DNA from: Tilletia caries
Lineage: Eukaryota; Basidiomycota; Exobasidiomycetes; Tilletiales; Tilletiaceae
DNA length: 64,000 bases
Reading direction: 5' to 3'
NCBI GenBank assembly: GCA_032718865.1
Contig: JALUTQ010000003.1
Span: 340,001-404,000 of the forward strand
The notes beneath the pieces were generated by a model that made no database searches, was not told the origin of the DNA, and worked only from the letters and a program-made list of their open reading frames with translations. The position numbers and the translations under genes are program-made. This document shows positions 30,880 to 43,324 of the stretch, one piece after another. Within the stretch, counting starts at the first letter, position 1, and each line of letters opens with the position of its first letter.

Positions 30880-33800
30880 ATGTTCTGTTCTCAGGGTCGC
30901 AAGCTCCTCCTCGCCAGCGTCACAGTCACCTTCCTCCTCCTTGCCCTCGCAGCATCTGCCAAAGGCTTACACGTCACCACTGCCTCCCAGGTCCCCTTCG
31001 GCCGCGAATCCAGCTCTAATGCCGGTACCCAGTCCGTCATTCGCAAGACGACGAAGAAGCATGGCACGGCAACTACAGCTGCCCGGGCCTTGCGAAAGTG
31101 GGGCAGCCGCGTTGTCGATGTAGACCGCATGGATGGTCTCTTGGATGATGCATTCAAGCGCTGGCGGGCGGATGCTCAGAACGCATCGGTCACACAGTTT
31201 GACTACGCTGGGCTGGTGAGTTTTTTTTTCGAAAGCGGACGTCGTGGGAAGGGGCCGGAAGCTGAGGCTGATCAGTTGCTTCCTTCCAAAGGTCAATCCA
31301 TTTCTCGGTACTGAAGCTAACGGCGACCCAGGTGCGGCCTTTTGAGAAAATGAAAGCGTTTCCATACATAAGTATTCTGACTCGCTTTACCTCCTCATTC
31401 CAGGCAATGTCTTCCCTGGAGCTTCCATCCCTTTCGGTATGGCAAAGATGGGTGAGTATTCAGTCACCGTCGAAGGACATGAACATGCTACCTGTTAAAG
31501 GTACTGACATCACGTCGCTCCCTGCAGGCATCGATCTTACCGACACATACGTGAGCTTGCAATGAGATCAGATGGGCATACATGTCCAACACGACTGACA
31601 TCTGCACAAAAACGGCTTGAGCAGGCCCCGGCAGGTTACCAGGATGACATCAATGCTCCCGTCCGTAGCTTGGGTGCCATTCACGACTCTGGCACTGGCT
31701 CCGGCGACGGCAGTGGTGGCATCTTCGGCGTCATGCCCGTCGTCTGCCCCGGAGATGACTTCTACAAGTGCCCCACCACCGTCGAGGCTCGCAAGATTAC
31801 CCGAGCCAAGAACAAAGACGCTGCCTACCCCGGCTACTTCACGACCACCCTCAACAACTCGATCACGATGGAGACCACCACGACGCGTCGGGCGGGCTTG
31901 CAGCGGTACACGTTCGACCACAAGACGCTTGCCTCGGCAAAATCGCTCCCTCATCTCGTCTTTGACTGGACGCGGGACAACCCGAGCTCGTGGGCTGGCG
32001 GCACGATTGACTTCGACTATCAGAAGGGTCGGATCATGATGAATGGATCGTGGTACAGCAGCTTTGGCGTGCGAACGCAGGAGTATGAGGCGAACCGGTA
32101 TAAGGGCTTCAGCTGCATCGATCTACTGCATGGATCACAGACTATTGCCAAGGCCGGTCTTTGGGCTGGCGATCGATTCGGGCAAGACACCAAGCTGATT
32201 GGACAGACGCACGCCAACTTGAGCCAGGTAGGTCTAGCGTCTGGAAGAATTTGGGTTAGGGGCCACCTGCTTCAATTCATACTCACTTCTCATCATCCCT
32301 CCGTGGCAGAACTTCATCGGCTCAGACCCCATCCAGAGCGGCGCGCTCGTCTCCTTCGCCAACGCGGCCAAAGTAGGATGCGACAGTCAAGTCACGATCC
32401 GATACGGCGTCTCCTACGTGTCCGCCGCCCAAGCCTGTGCCAACGCCGAGGAAGAGATTGGACCGAACTGGGATTTTGCCGCCGTGGAGGCCGCCTCGCG
32501 TTCGCAGTGGAACGAGAAGCTCAACAGGATTGTCCTGTCGCCGAACACGACGGATGAGGTTGCGAGGCTGTTCTACAGCTCGATGTATCGCTCGTTCTTG
32601 AGCCCGAACAATGCGACCCTGGAGGCGCCGTTCCCGACGAAGACGTACGTCTGATTTACTGACGCCTTGCATTCGCGGATGAATTTGTCTATGCTGACTA
32701 CGTTCTTTCAACGGCCCCGCTTTCCGCACACTCACAGATCGTACTTTGATGGACTGTACTGTACTTGTGCGTATGATGTTCCTTGCCATGTTCAGCTTGA
32801 ATTGCAGCATCGTGTTGACGCTTCTTCCAATCTAATCAGGGGACACCTTCCGTACCGAGTTCCCTTTCCTCTCCCTCACATCTCCGGACGACTTCCGCAA
32901 CATCGTTGACAACTACATCGACGGTGCCTCTGCAACCGGATTTGTCCCCGAGTGCCGCGCCAACATGGTCCCAGGTGCGTCCCTGAATTCCTCGCCCGGG
33001 TCCAAGCTTACACGTCTTCTCAAGCACTTGCGCTCATCACCTCGTTCCTTCTCCTCATTTTTCTAATCTTCCACAGGTCTCACCCAAGGCGGCGCCAATG
33101 GTCTGAACGTCATTTCCGACTACATCGTAAAATACGGTTACTCGTCCCTGGCCTTCACGAAGGAGCAGATCCTTGCCCAGCTCACCAAGGAATCGTACGT
33201 CACCCCGACGGAGTGGAACAGCTACGGCCGTCAGATTGGCGTGTACATGAAGTACGGCTACGTTCCCTTTGCCGTCTTCGACACCGAATCGACCGGTCGA
33301 CAGACGAGGGAGGCGTCCAGGTGAGTGTTCATTGGCAGGACTTCAATCTTTGTGCGCCGGATGGAACTTGTCTTGTGCTTACTTTGGGTATCTTCACAGG
33401 ACTCTCGAGTACGCTTTCAACGACTTCGGAGTGGCGTTGGCTGCCAAGGAGCTCGGAGACGACAAGTTGCACGCGGACATGATCAAGCGATCGATGAACT
33501 ACCGCAACATCTTCGACCCGACGGTGAAGTTTCGTGGCTTCAAAGGGTACCCGCAGAAGCGTCGCACCAATGGTGAGCAAGGAACGCTCATGAAGTTGAA
33601 CTCGAAGTTGATTTTGAGCTCACATGTTTATGCGGCACGCACGACGGCAAGTTTGTGTATACGGACCCGACCTTCTGCAGCCCTGCCGACAATGCGACCG
33701 ACCACTCCTGCTCGCTGCAGCAGGAGGTGAGCTTGATGGATACACCGCAGCCTGGGAGGACTGTGATGGAAGAAACTGACGCTGCCCCTCTTACCTTTGT

Positions 33801-34676
33801 CAGAACATTTTCGGGTTCTTCGAGAGTTCTGCCGCCGAGGTAAGTTCTAGACAGCCTGGTTTAGTATCAACTATCAACGCAGGCAAAGGCACTGATCGTT
33901 GTTCATTACGTTTATTTGTTCATCACGCCTATCTGTTCAGTACGCCTTCTGGGCTCCGCATGATGGCGCCGGTATTGTCAATCTGACCTCTTCTTCCACG
34001 TCCGAGTTCGTGAAGCGTTTGGACGACTTCTTCGGAGACACTCAAGCATCGCTATACCAAGTCGGCAATGAGCCTTCCTTCGTCTTGCCAACCATGTACC
34101 ACTACGTCGGCCGCCCGTCGAAATCGGTCCAGCGGGTTCGCAAGGTGGTTCACGACAACTTTGACTCCGCCAAGCTGCCTGGCAACGATGACAACGGGGC
34201 GATGGCTACGCTGGCTGCGTTCTGGCTCCTTGGCTTCTTCCCCATTCCGTCTACGAAGGAACTTCTGATCAGTGAGTGCATTTTGCACGATTGGACTTGA
34301 GATGAATCCCTTGCTCATGGTGTACATCCTCTTTCTCTCGCCCCCTTTCTGTGCAGTCTCTCCCTTCATTCCCGAATACACCATCAAGAACCCTCTCCTC
34401 GGCAACATTCACATCGTCGCAGACGGCTTCGACTCGGCCTCGGTCGCCGAAACCATCCCGAAGGGCGTCAAGGCGTACGTCGAGAAGATCACCCTGAACG
34501 GCAAGCCCTACTCGTCCCGGTGCCGGATCTCGTTTGATGACCTCTTCCCGGGAGCGCCTGGCAAGACGGCGGAGGTGGTCTTGACGCTCACGGCCGATGC
34601 GGACGCGGTCAACAACTGCGGCGCGGGTGGAGCGGCCGACCTGCCGCTCAGTCTGTCGACTGGTGGCTGGAAGTAG
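30880..34676 (+). CDS. GH92 alpha-mannosidase, copy A (splice acceptor of exon 11 appears lost)
   Basis: Secreted calcium-dependent exo-alpha-1,2-mannosidase family. Fourteen exons by comparison with copy B: 30880-31215, 31292-31331, 31404-31451, 31528-31550, 31625-32227, 32310-32644, 32738-32766, 32840-32974, 33077-33320, 33400-33572, 33647-33726, 33804-33839, 33941-34271, 34357-34676 (910 residues if all join). A signal peptide (KLLLASVTVTFLLLALAASA) is followed by VNPFLGTEAN and VFPGASIPFGMAKMG, the family opening. Near the end GNDDNGAM carries the catalytic/calcium Asp pair. The intron before exon 11 ends acg|GC where copy B has aag|GC. With no AG there, no in-frame acceptor is available, and the product would stop near residue ~660-700 and lose the GNDDNGAM motif. 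Otherwise intact. Confidence 0.85.
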
Positions 34677-35826
34677 AGACATGCGCCTTGCTCGCTCAGT
34701 TCCGGGTCGGCAGTCTCAGTGTGGCAAATGCCGTATGCACAGTGGATGCTTCAGGGTTCATTAAGTTTGAGCACGCGGTGCTCGGACCTTCGATGCACCT
34801 CTGACCCGGGCCGTGCCGGGGTGCCACCCAGACGCGAAGGGGAGGACTCGGGGAGACGGTTGTAGCGCGAGCAGCGAGGCAAGTCGAGCGAAGTGATTCT
34901 TCGTCGCGACCTTGTTCTGATATTTTATTTTGACTGTCCTTACCCCTTAATCTGTGTTCCGCTTGCCTGCGCAGCATTATCAGGTTCGCAAAGGGTTATA
35001 CACATCCTTCTTTTCATCTCTCCAAGCTGGACAAAGATGATGGGACCGTGTCCGCCAATGCCTCGCTCGCAAAAGTCACATCGATGAGGTCGATGCCACG
35101 CAACGTCGGGTATCGGTGATGCTTCTTTTCTGGTGCCGCCTCTCAAGAACGTCGTCCATCGACTTCCAATACATTACTGCACTAGCCGGCGGCACGTACC
35201 GCCAAGGGAGCATGAAATGATGTGCTCAATCTCGTGCAAAACTCCCCTCTTCCAGCCCTTCGCCTGGCTCTCCAACTGGACCCTCGACCTTCGTTCAGAT
35301 GTTAAGATGGCATCATGAAGTCCGTTCTATGCTCACAACTCTCCCCCTCTGTTTCCCCTCTGTCGCCTTGGGCTCAAGCCTTCCTCGGACACGCTTCGTG
35401 GCTCTTTCTCTCATGACACCAAGCTGCGCTGGGCGGCTTATGAGGACGAGCCCCTTTTCGGGATTTGCATCAACATTTTCCATCTCATCTCCCACCTTGT
35501 CGCCGGTACCAAACTGGGGCCAGCAGAGATGGAATGAGGACGACGCCGAGCCAGGTCCCCCTGAAAGAGGGGTAGCATACCCAGCGCCCAACCCTCATCT
35601 CCGTGCCTTGTCGCTTGTCGCTCAAGACGGCGTATGTTAGCAGTTGTCCTTATGTAAAAGGACCTAACTGACCGCTGATATTTTCTTTCCTCCCCCCTGT
35701 CCGCAGTTCCTTCCTCATATTCCTTCTTCTTTTCTTTCCACTCTGCTTCTCCCCGTTCTTCGCTCGCTTCCCCTCGGTGAATCCTCAAGGTTATTGGCCC
35801 ACTCCAAACCAAGATTGTGTCCGACA
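34677..35826. other. 1.15-kb spacer between the two GH92 copies
   Basis: Promoter and 5' region of copy B. Residual similarity to the region upstream of copy A is visible (ctggacaaagatgatggga near 35029 against tttggacaaagatgaagga near 30585). No gene, tRNA or element recognised. Confidence 0.5.
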
Positions 35827-38800
35827 ATGTTCTGCCTTCGAGGACGTAAGCTCCTCCTCGCCAGCGTCACAGCCACCTTCCTCCTCGTCGCCCTCACAGC
35901 AGCAGACAAAGGCTCCGACAACACCAATGTCTCCCAGGTCCTCTTCGCCCGCGAATCCACCCCTGATGTCGGCACCGAGTCCGACATTCGCAAGGAGAAG
36001 AAGAATTCCATCATTCGCAAGACGACGAAGAAGCATGGCACGGCAACTACAGCTGCCCGGGCCTTGCGAAAGTGGGGCAGCCGCGTTGTCGATGTAGACC
36101 GCATGGATGGTCTCTTGGATGATGCATTCAAGCGCTGGCGGGCGGATGCTCAGAACGCCTCGGTCACACAGTTTGACTACGCTGGGCTGGTGAGTTCATT
36201 AAAGCGGAGTCGTGGGAAGGGGCCGGAAGCTCAGGCTGATACATCACTTGCTTCCTTGCCCAGGTCAATCCCTTCATCGGCACCGAAGCCAATAACAACC
36301 CAGGTGCGCACCTGTGAAACAGTGGTAGTGCTGTCACGAGGAGAGTCTGACTCGCTTTACCTCCTCATTCCAGGCAATGTCTTCCCTGGAGCTTCCATCC
36401 CTTTCGGTATGGCAAAGATGGGTGAGTATTCAGTCACCGTCGAAGGACATGAACATGCTACCTGTTAAAGGTACTGACATCACGTCGCTCCCTGCAGGCA
36501 TCGATCTTACCGACACATACGTGAGCTTGCAATGAGATCAGATGGGCATACATGTCCAACACGACTGACATCTGCACAAAAACGGCTTGAGCAGGCCCCG
36601 GCAGGTTACCAGGATGACATCAATGCTCCCGTCCGTAGCTTGGGTGCCATTCACGACTCTGGCACTGGCTCCGGCGACGGCAGTGGTGGCATCTTCGGCG
36701 TCATGCCCGTCGTCTGCCCCGGAGATGACTTCTACAAGTGCCCCACCACCGTCGAGGCTCGCAAGATTACCCGAGCCAAGAACAAAGACGCTGCCTACCC
36801 CGGCTACTTCACGACCACCCTCAACAACTCGATCACGATGGAGACCACCACGACGCGTCGGGCGGGCCTGCAGCGGTACACGTTCGACCATAAGACGCTT
36901 GCCTCGGCCAACTCGCTCCCTCATCTCGTCTTTGACTGGACGCGGGACAACCCGAGCTCGTGGGCTGGCGGTACGATTGATTTCGACTACCAGAAGGGTC
37001 GGATCATGATGAATGGATCGTGGTACAGCAGCTTTGGCGTGCGAACGCAGGAGTATGAGGCGAACCGGTATAAGGGCTTCAGCTGCATCGATCTACTGCA
37101 TGGATCACAGACTATTGCCAAGGCCGGTCTTTGGGCTGGCGATCGGTTCGGGCAAGACACCAAGCTGATTGGACAGACGCATGCCAACTTGAGCCAGGTA
37201 GGTCCAGCGTCTGGAAGAATTTGGGTTAGGGGCCACCTGCTTCAGTACATACTCACTTCTCATCATCCCTCTCTGGCAGAACTTCATCGGCTCAGACCCC
37301 ATCCAGAGCGGCGCGCTCGTCTCCTTCGCCAACGCGGCCAAAGTAGGATGCGACAGTCAAGTCACGATCCGATACGGCGTCTCCTACGTGTCCGCCGCCC
37401 AAGCCTGTGCCAACGCCGAGGAAGAGATTGGACCGAACTGGGATTTTGCCGCCGTGGAGGCCGCCTCGCGTTCGCAGTGGAACGAGAAGCTCAACAGGAT
37501 TGTCCTGTCGCCGAACACGACGGATGAGGTTGCGAGGCTGTTCTACAGCTCGATGTATCGCTCGTTCTTGAGCCCGAACAATGCGACCCTGGAGGCGCCG
37601 TTCCCGACGAAGACGTACGTCTGATTTACTGACGCCTTGCATTCGCGGATGAATTTGTCTATGCTGACTACGTTCTTTCAACGGCCCCGCTTTCCGCACA
37701 CTCACAGATCGTACTTTGATGGACTGTACTGTACTTGTGCGTATGATGTTCCTTGCCATGTTCAGCCTGAATTACAGCATCTTGTTGACGTTTCTTTCAA
37801 TCTCATCAGGGGACACCTTCCGTACCGAGTTCCCTTTCCTCTCCCTCACATCTCCGGACGACTTCCGCAACATCGTTGACAACTACATCGACGGCGCTTC
37901 TGCGACCGGATGGATCCCTGAATGTCGCGCCAACATGGTTCCAGGTAGGTCCTCGGTTTCCTGACCACGGTCCAAGCTTTATTTTCTCTTCTCGACCGAA
38001 GAACTCACCCATTCCGATTGTTTTCTGTCTCCTCGATCAGGTCTCACTCAAGGCGGCGCAGGTGGCCTGAGCGTCATTTCCGACTACATCGTCAAATACG
38101 GCTACTCGTCCCTGGCCTTCACGAAGGAGCAGATCCTTGCCCAGCTCACCAAGGAATCGTACGTCACCCCGACGGAGTGGAACAGCTACGGCCGTCAGAT
38201 TGGCGTGTACATGAAGTACGGCTACGTTCCCTTTGCCGTCTTCGACACCGAGTCAACCGGTCGGCAGACGAGGGAGGCGTCCAGGTGAGTTCACATTGGC
38301 AGGACTCCAAGCTTTGTGCGCCGGGGGGGGACTTGTCTTGTGCTCACATTTGGTCTCTTCACAGGACTCTCGAGTACGCTTTCAACGACTTCGGAGTGGC
38401 GTTGGCTGCCAAGGAGCTCGGAGACGACAAGTTACACGCGGACATGCTCAAGCGATCGATGAACTACCGCAACACCTTCGACCCGACGGTGAAGTCTCGT
38501 GGATTCAAGGGATTCGTGCAGAAGCGTCGCACCAACGGTGAGCAAGAACGCTCAAGAATAAGTTGAAGTTGAATTTGGACTCGGGCTGACATATTCATGC
38601 GGCGCGCACGAAGGCCAGTTTGTGTATACGGACCCGACATTCTGCAGCCCCGCCGACAATGCTCAAGATCATTACTGCTCGCTTCAGCAGGAGGTGAGAT
38701 TGGATGTGCCACGGCCTGGGAGGACTGCGACCGAAGTACTGACGCTGCCCCTCTTACCTTCATCAGAATATTTTCGGTACTTACGAGAGCTCTCCCGCCG

Positions 38801-39700
38801 AGGTAAGTTCTGGAAAGCCTGTCTATTATCGAGGCAAGTCATCGGTACTGATCGTTGTTTCGTCTGCCTGCTTGATCAGTACTCCTTCTGGGCCCCGCAT
38901 GACGGCGCCGGTATTGTGAACCTGACCTCCTCTTCTACCGACGAGTTCGTGAAGCGTTTGGACGACTTTTTCGGAGACACCCAAGCATCGCTATACCAAG
39001 TCGGCAATGAGCCTTCCTTCGTCTTGCCAACCATGTACCACTACGTCGGCCGCCCGTCGAAATCGGTCCAGCGGGTTCGCAAGGTGGTTCACGACAACTT
39101 TGACTCCGCCAAGCTGCCTGGCAACGATGACAACGGGGCGATGGCTACGCTGGCTGCGTTCTGGCTCCTTGGCTTCTTCCCCATTCCGTCTACGAAGGAA
39201 CTTCTGATCAGTGAGTGCATTTTTGCACGATTGGACTTGAGATGAATCCCTTGCTCATGGTGTACATCCTCTTTCTCTCGCCCCCTTTCTGTGCAGTCTC
39301 TCCCTTCATTCCCGAATACACCATCAAGAACCCTCTCCTCGGCAACATTCACATCGTCGCAGACGGCTTCGACTCGGCCTCGGTCGCCGAAACCATCCCG
39401 AAGGGCGTCAAGGCGTACGTCGAGAAGATCACCCTGAACGGCAAGCCCTACTCGTCCCGGTGCCGGATCTCGTTTGATGACCTCTTCCCGGGAGCGCCTG
39501 GCAAGACGACGGAGGTGGTCTTGACGCTCACGGCCGATGCAGACGCGGTCAACAACTGCGGCGCGGGTGGAGCGGCCGACCTGCCGCTCAGTCTGTCGAC
39601 TGGTGGCTGGAGACAGACTGAGCGGCTGGAAGTAGAGACATGTTATAGCGGGTTGCGAAAGTTTTGGGACTGGATCATTTATATCATTTTCATAGCTTAA
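35827..39700 (+). CDS. GH92 alpha-mannosidase, copy B (C-terminus extended into a mobile element)
   Basis: Same fourteen-exon structure as copy A: 35827-36189, 36264-36303, 36374-36421, 36498-36520, 36595-37197, 37280-37614, 37708-37736, 37810-37944, 38041-38284, 38365-38537, 38614-38693, 38767-38802, 38880-39210, 39297-39700, giving 947 residues. A signal peptide is present; VNPFIGTEAN, FPGASIPFGM and GNDDNGAM are all intact, and every intron ends in AG. Exons 4 and 7 are 23 and 29 nt. Relative to copy A, 19 extra bases after STGGW shift the frame past the old stop. The last ~29 residues are new, and the final 18, plus TAA, are encoded by the inserted 128-bp element. Copies A and B are tandem, offset ~4.95 kb. 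Confidence 0.9.
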
Positions 39701-39783
39701 ATTCCATAGCTTAAAAAACCAGAGATGAGACATTTTGTTCCAGTGAATTTTCAATCTAGTCCCAAAACTTTCGCAACCCGCTG
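39656..39783. mobile_element. 128-bp MITE with TA target duplication, in the 3' end of GH92 copy B
   Basis: Ends are inverted repeats: left tagcgggttgcgaaagtttt, right its complement (one mismatch at the terminal base), ~30 bp each. It is flanked by TA on both sides (39654-39655, 39784-39785). The insertion is absent from the matching place in copy A, where agagacatg runs directly into cgccttgctc. TA duplication points to Tc1/mariner mobilisation. Confidence 0.9.
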
Positions 39784-39960
39784 TACGCCTTGCTCGCTCA
39801 GGGTCAGTAATTTCGCTGTCCTACTCCGTATGTACTTTCTGCTTCCTCCACTCTCTATGGAGCTGGACCTTCCGATCACCTTCCTCGTTCTTCTACAATG
39901 ATGAAATACCGTTCAATCTTTTCTTCACTGTGGTTGCCTGCCCCCCCACCGCCCCACCTG

Positions 39961-40011
39961 TATGAGTATGAGCATGAGCATGAGCATGAGCATGAGCATG
40001 AGCATGAGCAT
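39961..40011 (+). repeat. Hexanucleotide tandem repeat (TGAGCA)
   Basis: About eight units of tgagca (first variants tgagta). Lies in the 723-bp gap before the GATA gene, which also has short ccgcaa/ccgcat arrays at 40125-40158 and otherwise no recognisable feature. Confidence 0.85.
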
Positions 40012-40423
40012 GGGCGAGGCATGAAACTCGGGCCGACAACGCGTTGCGATCTTTTGAGAAGTCCGGCGCTGCGGACCACCTCATCTTTCCGAGTCCCCCT
40101 TGTTCCCCCCGCCGCCTTGTCCCGCAACCGCAACCGCAACCGCATCCGCATCCGCATCCCGTCCCCGGTGTCCAAGAATAAGGAAGCGCTCGAGACCAAC
40201 ACTTCGGACGCGAAGGCAACTCCAACAGACGCGTCTGCTTCGCTTTGGGCATCCGTATCACGAACGTCGCGTCCGTTTGTCGCGCCCCTGCCCCTGTTGC
40301 TTCGCGGTCTGGTGCTATAAACTCTGCAACCGTGCCATCCGGTGTTCTCTCAGCCCGACAGCCATCCGCTCGCTCAGCTCTGAAGTCTGGGAAACGTGTC
40401 TGGATACAAGCTGAAAGAACAAT

Positions 40424-42195
40424 ATGGTCGGAAACGCGTCGAATCAGGCGGGTGACCGGAATCGCGGTGAGTGGAGGGTTGAATGAATGCGCGTTGCGCC
40501 GTGCATCCGTCGCGTAGCATAAGGAATACTGACGCGTCCGATTGTCCCGCCGCTGAAACAGACATCCTAGGCGGATCTTCGCAACCGGCTTGGAACCCTA
40601 CCACCGTCGAGGCCTTCTTGCTCGAGAAGACGTTCCTCGAGGATGTCGTCCGGCCCCTCGTCCGCGCCTTGGTCCACTCCCGTCTCCAAACGGCCGGCCT
40701 GGCCCCCGGTACCTCTCACACTCCGGCGCTTCAACGTGATCTGATGGGAATCCGGGACTCGCTCCTTCAGGGTATTGACTCCATGAGCGGTAGCGCACCT
40801 GGTCCCAGCACTCGTGCCGCTGCCGCTTCTGCTCCAGCTCCTGCTCCTGCACCTTCTCCTGCGCCTGCGCCTTCTTTTGGCACCCCGGTTCGGAGCGGTG
40901 GAATGGGTCGTCCCGATCCTGCCATACATGCGTTGCTCAATGGCATTCCCAGCAACACACATACTCGCCCCGATCCTGCCATCCAAGCGTTGCTGAACGC
41001 GCCTCCCAGCAGCACACATACTCGCCCCGATCCTGCCATACAAGCGTTGCTTAACAATTCTCCTGCTCCAAATTCGACCTCAGGCGACAACAGCGGCGGC
41101 GGCGGCGGCGGCAACGACTCGGACGCGAACATGTCGATCGATGGCGGCCCTTCAGGAAGTATGTCTCAGCTCTCCTCCTTTGACATGGGCAATTTCAGCC
41201 AAATGCGGAGATGGACACCAGCTCAACGCAAGCGGACCGCTACCCGGCATCGAGTCTGCGCAGGATGCGGCATCCCCCACAACAGCAAGTTCCGCCGTGG
41301 TCCAAGTGTGAGTGGTGGGAGATTTGGGCACGACGTTTCTCGTGTCCCTCTCACATCAGTCTGAGTGTTTCCTTACATGCCATCATAGGGACCCGGAACG
41401 CTGTGTGACAAGTGCGGCACCAAATGGAAGAAGATCACAGATCAGGCCAAACTGGAGAACAGCTATCTTCAGGTCGGCCAAGGCTCCAACTCTACCGGAG
41501 CAGCTGGTCAAAACCAAGGCGGCCTCGGACCGGACGGGCGCTCTCACTCGGGCCCTTCCTCCGCTGCCGGCCCATCTGGTCGTCAGGAAGATCCCGGAGA
41601 TAACGCTTGGCATGTAATGCCCTCGAGTCGGGATAGGATTCAGCCCCAAGACAATCTGGACGAACCAGGCGAAGGTCACTCATCCTTCGCTCAGGGTCAG
41701 CGCGGCCAGGATCGGCGCCACTCTCCTGTCCCAAGCGGCGGCGGAAACGGGCACGGAAGTGGTTCTGGTCCAGGTCCCGGCTCGAGGGGATCACCTTCCT
41801 CTTCTTCGTCTGGCCACGTTCCCACTTCGGGCCTTTCGATGGGCGTAAACTTCGCTGGTGGCGGTGGTGGTGGTGGCGGCGGCGATGTCTCCTCAGAACG
41901 CTCCTCCCATCATTCGCCTCAGCACCACGGACGGCCCATTCCTCGCAGCGTACCGGGCCCATCCTTCACACCCTTGCTGCAGTCTCGCGGCGACGGAGGA
42001 GGAGGCGGAGGGGGAGGAGGCGGAGAAGGCAACGGCGGCGAAAACAACTCGAACTCTCATCCTCCGTCAGCTCCACTGCCGTCCGGGTCCGGGTCCGGTG
42101 CAAGTCCGCAGCAGGGCGAAGTTTCGCACGCGGCTGCGCAGGCGTTCTTACGGGCCATGCATCAGCGAAATGTGGTGTACCCTGGATCTGGATGA
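40424..42195 (+). CDS. GATA-type zinc finger transcription factor
   Basis: Three exons (40424-40466, 40562-41307, 41389-42195) give 531 residues. The single finger is CAGCGIPHNSKFRRGP joined across the second intron to SGPGTLCDKCGTKWKK, a C-X2-C-X18-C-X2-C GATA finger. The usual Trp before RRGP is Phe. N-terminal to it, WNPTTVEAFLLEKTFLEDVV looks like an ordered helical domain, followed by an Ala/Pro linker. Then come three near-identical 19-residue repeats beginning RPDPAIxALLN. The C-terminal half is Gly/Ser-rich with poly-Gly runs. The start MVGNASNQAG was chosen because exon 1 ends at a good donor and joins in frame. Target genes unknown. Confidence 0.88.
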
Positions 42196-42761
42196 AGCTG
42201 CAAGTGGGAGGGTTTGCCGGACAACCTTCCGACACAGCAGACCAGCCCGCTCGCCGTTTTGTTCTAATTTTCCTTCGCGCATAAGTCGACTCACTTCCCC
42301 AGCTCTCTGTGCGAGCCAAGCCGAATCGTACCGCTGGCCAAGCTTCGTGCCCCATCCCTCCATTCGCCTGCAATGGCGCTCTTTCTGTATTCTTGAACTG
42401 CATCCCGTCCTTCCTAGAGAGGTACACGGTACATCTTTCGGCTCTTTCACTCGCGATGGTATCCTCCTGTTCCACTTATATACACCGTCGTGTTCCAGAG
42501 CCTCTCCTCGCGCTCGCCGCTGTCCCCGTCTCCCAAGTTGATAAGACCTTCTTTGCATATCTTGTGACTGGCGAATGGCAACGAGTGTTGGATGAGGAAG
42601 AAGTGAAATTCTGAGGGTATTCGATTTGCAGATGCGGTTTCCCGTTTGTAGCGCCCAGAGTGATGACGAGGAGTGCGCCGAAGGAAATGTTTCTATATGT
42701 GAACAGGAGAGAGGAGTTCGTAACGTTTCGTGTATCGCCGTCGTTGGTCGTGTGTGGGTTA

Positions 42762-43236
42762 CGAGGTGGTTGTCAAAAGTATCCGGACACTAAAATTTTA
42801 ACCATACGTTTACTAAGTGTTCGCCTCTATTGAGCTCTCGATGCAACTCAAAGACATGGATATGGAAGACGCTCAATGATGGGCCATTTGGAAAGCCTCT
42901 ATACCGGAGAACAACTTCTCTCTGTGGAGTTTTCCCAGCTCTGACTTGGAAGACAGGTTGCTCTAAGTGGAAAGAGGAAGAAACGATTGCAATTAGTAAT
43001 CTACTAGGTGATTTCAAACTCCTTCACACCCACCTTACTCAACCCAGCTCCTCATTTTTTCTCAATTTTTTGAGTCACATATTCCGATGCTTCTGCACTC
43101 GCGCTAGAAGGTCAGCTAAGAGGTGTATTTTTACAGATTTTACTGACCAAGTTTGACTTAAGGTGAAATAGAGGCGAACACTTAGTAAACGTATGGTTAA
43201 AATTTTAGTGTCCGGATACTTTTGACAACCACCTCG
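42762..43236. mobile_element. 475-bp MITE with 70-bp perfect terminal inverted repeats
   Basis: Left end cgaggtggttgtcaaaagta is repeated inverted at the right end, and identity continues without mismatch for 70 bp. TA flanks both sides (42760-42761, 43237-43238). The ~335-bp interior has no transposase motif. It sits between the convergent 3' ends of the GATA gene and MDM31; the rest of 42196-43324 shows nothing else. Confidence 0.92.
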
Positions 43237-43324
43237 TATGTAGTAGAAATCTCGCGTCATGGAGACGAAGGTGGGGAATTGAAATTATTCCTCCAGGCAG
43301 GCATCGTCGGGATCGCGAATCCGA

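Noticed and set aside
30560..39790. Direct duplication as an LTR element
   Set aside because: The repeats are whole intron-containing GH92 genes, with no primer site, polypurine tract or polymerase.
39961..40011. Short regular array as a CRISPR
   Set aside because: A simple hexamer without spacers, in a fungal genome.
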